The notes beneath the pieces were generated by a model, which saw nothing but the letters and a program-made list of their open reading frames with translations, ran no database searches and was not told the DNA's origin. Shown here one piece after another: positions 58,249 to 59,500 of a DNA stretch of 59,500 nt. The translations under genes and the position numbers were made by a program. The stretch comes from an uncultured Lachnospiraceae bacterium (lineage in GTDB: Bacteria; Bacillota; Clostridia; Lachnospirales; Lachnospiraceae): positions 1 to 59,500 of the forward strand of contig CAMUAR010000016.1 in assembly GCA_947086895.1 (NCBI GenBank). The letters run 5' to 3'. The stretch's first letter is position 1. Every line of letters begins with the position of its first letter.

Positions 58249-59304
58249 TTGATTGAAGTCAAAAATCTGGTAAAAAAATATGATGGTCATTTAGCGGTGG
58301 ATCATCTTAGTTTTACCGTGAAAAAAGGGCAGATTTTAGGATTTCTTGGGCCGAACGGCGCAGGAAAATCAACGACGATGAATATGCTGACTGGCTACAT
58401 ATCGTCGACGGAAGGAAGTATTGTGATCAACGGTCACGATATTTATGATGAGCCGGAGGAGGCAAAAAAGTGTATTGGTTATCTGCCGGAGCTTCCGCCG
58501 GTATACCCGGATATGACAGTGAAGGAATATCTTGATTTTGTGATGGATATAAAGAAAGTCCCGCGAAAAAAAAGAGCAGCGATGATGGCTGATGTAATGG
58601 AGCGAACGCGCATTGCGGACGTATCCGGCAGATTGATTAAGCATTTATCCAAAGGGTATCGTCAGAGGGTTGGTCTTGCGCAGGCGATTGTCGGGTATCC
58701 AGAAGTTATTATTCTCGACGAGCCGACGGTCGGCTTAGATCCAATGCAGATTATTGAGATACGTGATCTGGTAAAAGAGCTTGCAGAAAAACATACAGTG
58801 ATTATCAGTTCGCATATTTTGTCGGAGATCAGCGCGGTCTGCGATACCGTTATGATTATCAACAAGGGAAAGATGGTAGTTACCGACACTGTAAAAAATC
58901 TTCCAAAACATTTGAAAGGTGCGACAAATTTAGAGCTTGAAGTAAAAGCAACAGAAAAAGAAGTGCGCACCGCGCTTTCTTCGATCGATGAAATTTTCGA
59001 TGCACAGTACACAAAAGGCAGCGAGGATGGCTTTACGCAGATCAATATCGATGTGACAGGAAAAAGAGAACTGCGCGAGGAAATCTTTTTTGCACTTGCA
59101 AAAGCAAAGCATCCAATCTATCAAATGTCAATGAATACATTAAGCCTTGAAGATATTTTCCTTGAAATGACAAAACAAGCATACAGTGAAAGTGAAGAGA
59201 TAAAATCGGAGGATGAAACGCAGGAACCGGGAATAATTCAGACCGGAGAAACAGCACTGGAACTGGAAAAGCAAACAAATGTAGAAACGGACAGTTCAGT
59301 ATAA
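58249..59304 (+). CDS. ABC transporter ATP-binding protein, NatA/GldA type
   Basis: The product has 351 aa. Walker A is GPNGAGKST, the Q-loop follows CIGYLPELPPVYPDMTV, the signature is LSKGYRQRVG, Walker B is VIILDEPTVGLDP and the switch His is in IISSHILSE. After about residue 215 a longer C-terminal region, with an acidic tail from about 315, extends past the domain. This is the ABC-2/Gld-type ATPase, usually followed by ABC-2 permease genes, which may lie beyond the window. The start is TTG 58249, with AAAGGAGGA 9 bases upstream, and no ATG fits better. Confidence 0.92.
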   Translation: MIEVKNLVKKYDGHLAVDHLSFTVKKGQILGFLGPNGAGKSTTMNMLTGYISSTEGSIVINGHDIYDEPEEAKKCIGYLPELPPVYPDMTVKEYLDFVMDIKKVPRKKRAAMMADVMERTRIADVSGRLIKHLSKGYRQRVGLAQAIVGYPEVIILDEPTVGLDPMQIIEIRDLVKELAEKHTVIISSHILSEISAVCDTVMIINKGKMVVTDTVKNLPKHLKGATNLELEVKATEKEVRTALSSIDEIFDAQYTKGSEDGFTQINIDVTGKRELREEIFFALAKAKHPIYQMSMNTLSLEDIFLEMTKQAYSESEEIKSEDETQEPGIIQTGETALELEKQTNVETDSSV

Positions 59305-59477
59305 AGTTGAGATTTTTAATTTCGGAATTTGTGTCACTGCGCAGGATAAAGTTTCTTTTAAAATGCTATTATGCGAAAGAAGAAAAAAAACGAAACCGCG
59401 GTTTGCAAAGGGTTGAAAATAGGCGGTTGTAATCCTGCAATATTAAAAAAGCAATTTGGTAATATGTCAAGAGGAAA

Positions 59478-59500
59478 ATGAAAAGGATTTTCTTGGAAAA
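59478..59500 (+). CDS. Possible start of the next gene, cut by the window end
   Basis: ATG at 59478 is preceded by AAGAGG and opens a short frame beginning MKRIFLE. In many Clostridia an ABC-2-type permease gene follows the NatA/GldA-type ATPase, so this could be its start. Too little sequence remains to judge. A perfect 12-base palindrome AAACCGCGGTTT lies upstream (59393-59404). Confidence 0.25.

Noticed and set aside
59325..59347. TTTGTGTCACTGCGCAGG as a further copy of the pseudoknot element
   Set aside because: It lacks both downstream pairing strands (a' and b') and is not followed by a start codon at the right distance.
1..59500. tRNA, rRNA, CRISPR arrays and prophage genes
   Set aside because: I looked for T-arm patterns, regularly spaced repeats and phage structural or integrase motifs and saw none.

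Overview
The window looks like chromosome of a low-to-moderate GC Gram-positive anaerobe of the class Clostridia, most likely a gut Lachnospiraceae-type bacterium. Reasons: dense AGGAGG-type ribosome binding sites, sigma-A promoters of the TTGACA-17-TATAAT kind, cobalamin, TPP and lysine riboswitches, ECF-type ThiT, many two-component/ABC modules with FtsX-type permeases, a cytoplasmic GH2 beta-galactosidase and ferredoxin-containing redox fusions. No rRNA, tRNA, CRISPR array, phage gene or complete insertion sequence was recognised. The species is not assigned.

Layout. 1-2.6 kb: accessory area with a small membrane protein (possibly truncated), a SUKH (SMI1/KNR4) protein, a coding remnant and an unrecognised 336-aa protein. 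2.6-8.5 kb: a MITE-like inverted-repeat element, then response regulator, histidine kinase, ABC ATPase and FtsX-type permease. 8.5-18 kb: AraC regulator and GPH-family sugar transporter, zinc-ribbon/DUF2085 pair, nucleotidyltransferase, split chromate-transporter pair, and a large GH2 beta-galactosidase. 18-24.3 kb: Na/Pi cotransporter with PhoU domain, a cobalamin riboswitch with a BtuFCD-type importer, and a TPP riboswitch with ThiT. 24.4-30 kb: subtilase, alkaline-phosphatase-superfamily enzyme and an 856-aa CoA-disulfide-reductase/rhodanese/sulfite-reductase-like/ferredoxin fusion. 30-34 kb: a second FecCD-type importer with a GNAT gene inside. 34-40 kb: OGG-type DNA glycosylase, hybrid sensor kinase, type-B carboxylesterase. 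40.3-45.4 kb: second ABC/FtsX plus two-component operon. 45.4-51 kb: typA, a two-OB-fold SSB-like protein, and a lysine riboswitch upstream of dapA-dapB. 51-58 kb: BceAB/BceRS-type module (minus strand) behind a chemotaxis receptor. 58.2 kb to the end: a NatA/GldA-type ABC ATPase.

The clearest candidate for something undescribed is a recurrent RNA-like element found directly 5' of three unrelated genes (5247-5311 plus, 11836-11903 minus, 57774-57829 minus), with a degenerate 3' half before a fourth (9791-9830). Each full copy has two interleaved helices (a-b-a'-b', an H-type pseudoknot order). Compensatory base changes occur between copies, the 3' strand ends just upstream of the ribosome binding site, and in two cases a good promoter lies just upstream. 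It behaves like a translational riboswitch or regulatory leader family. All structure statements come from reading by eye and have not been run through folding or Rfam.

Three independent ABC-transporter/two-component modules in under 60 kb suggest a large investment in sensing and exporting envelope-active compounds. Two of them carry phased direct repeats upstream, and the third carries an 11-bp inverted repeat.
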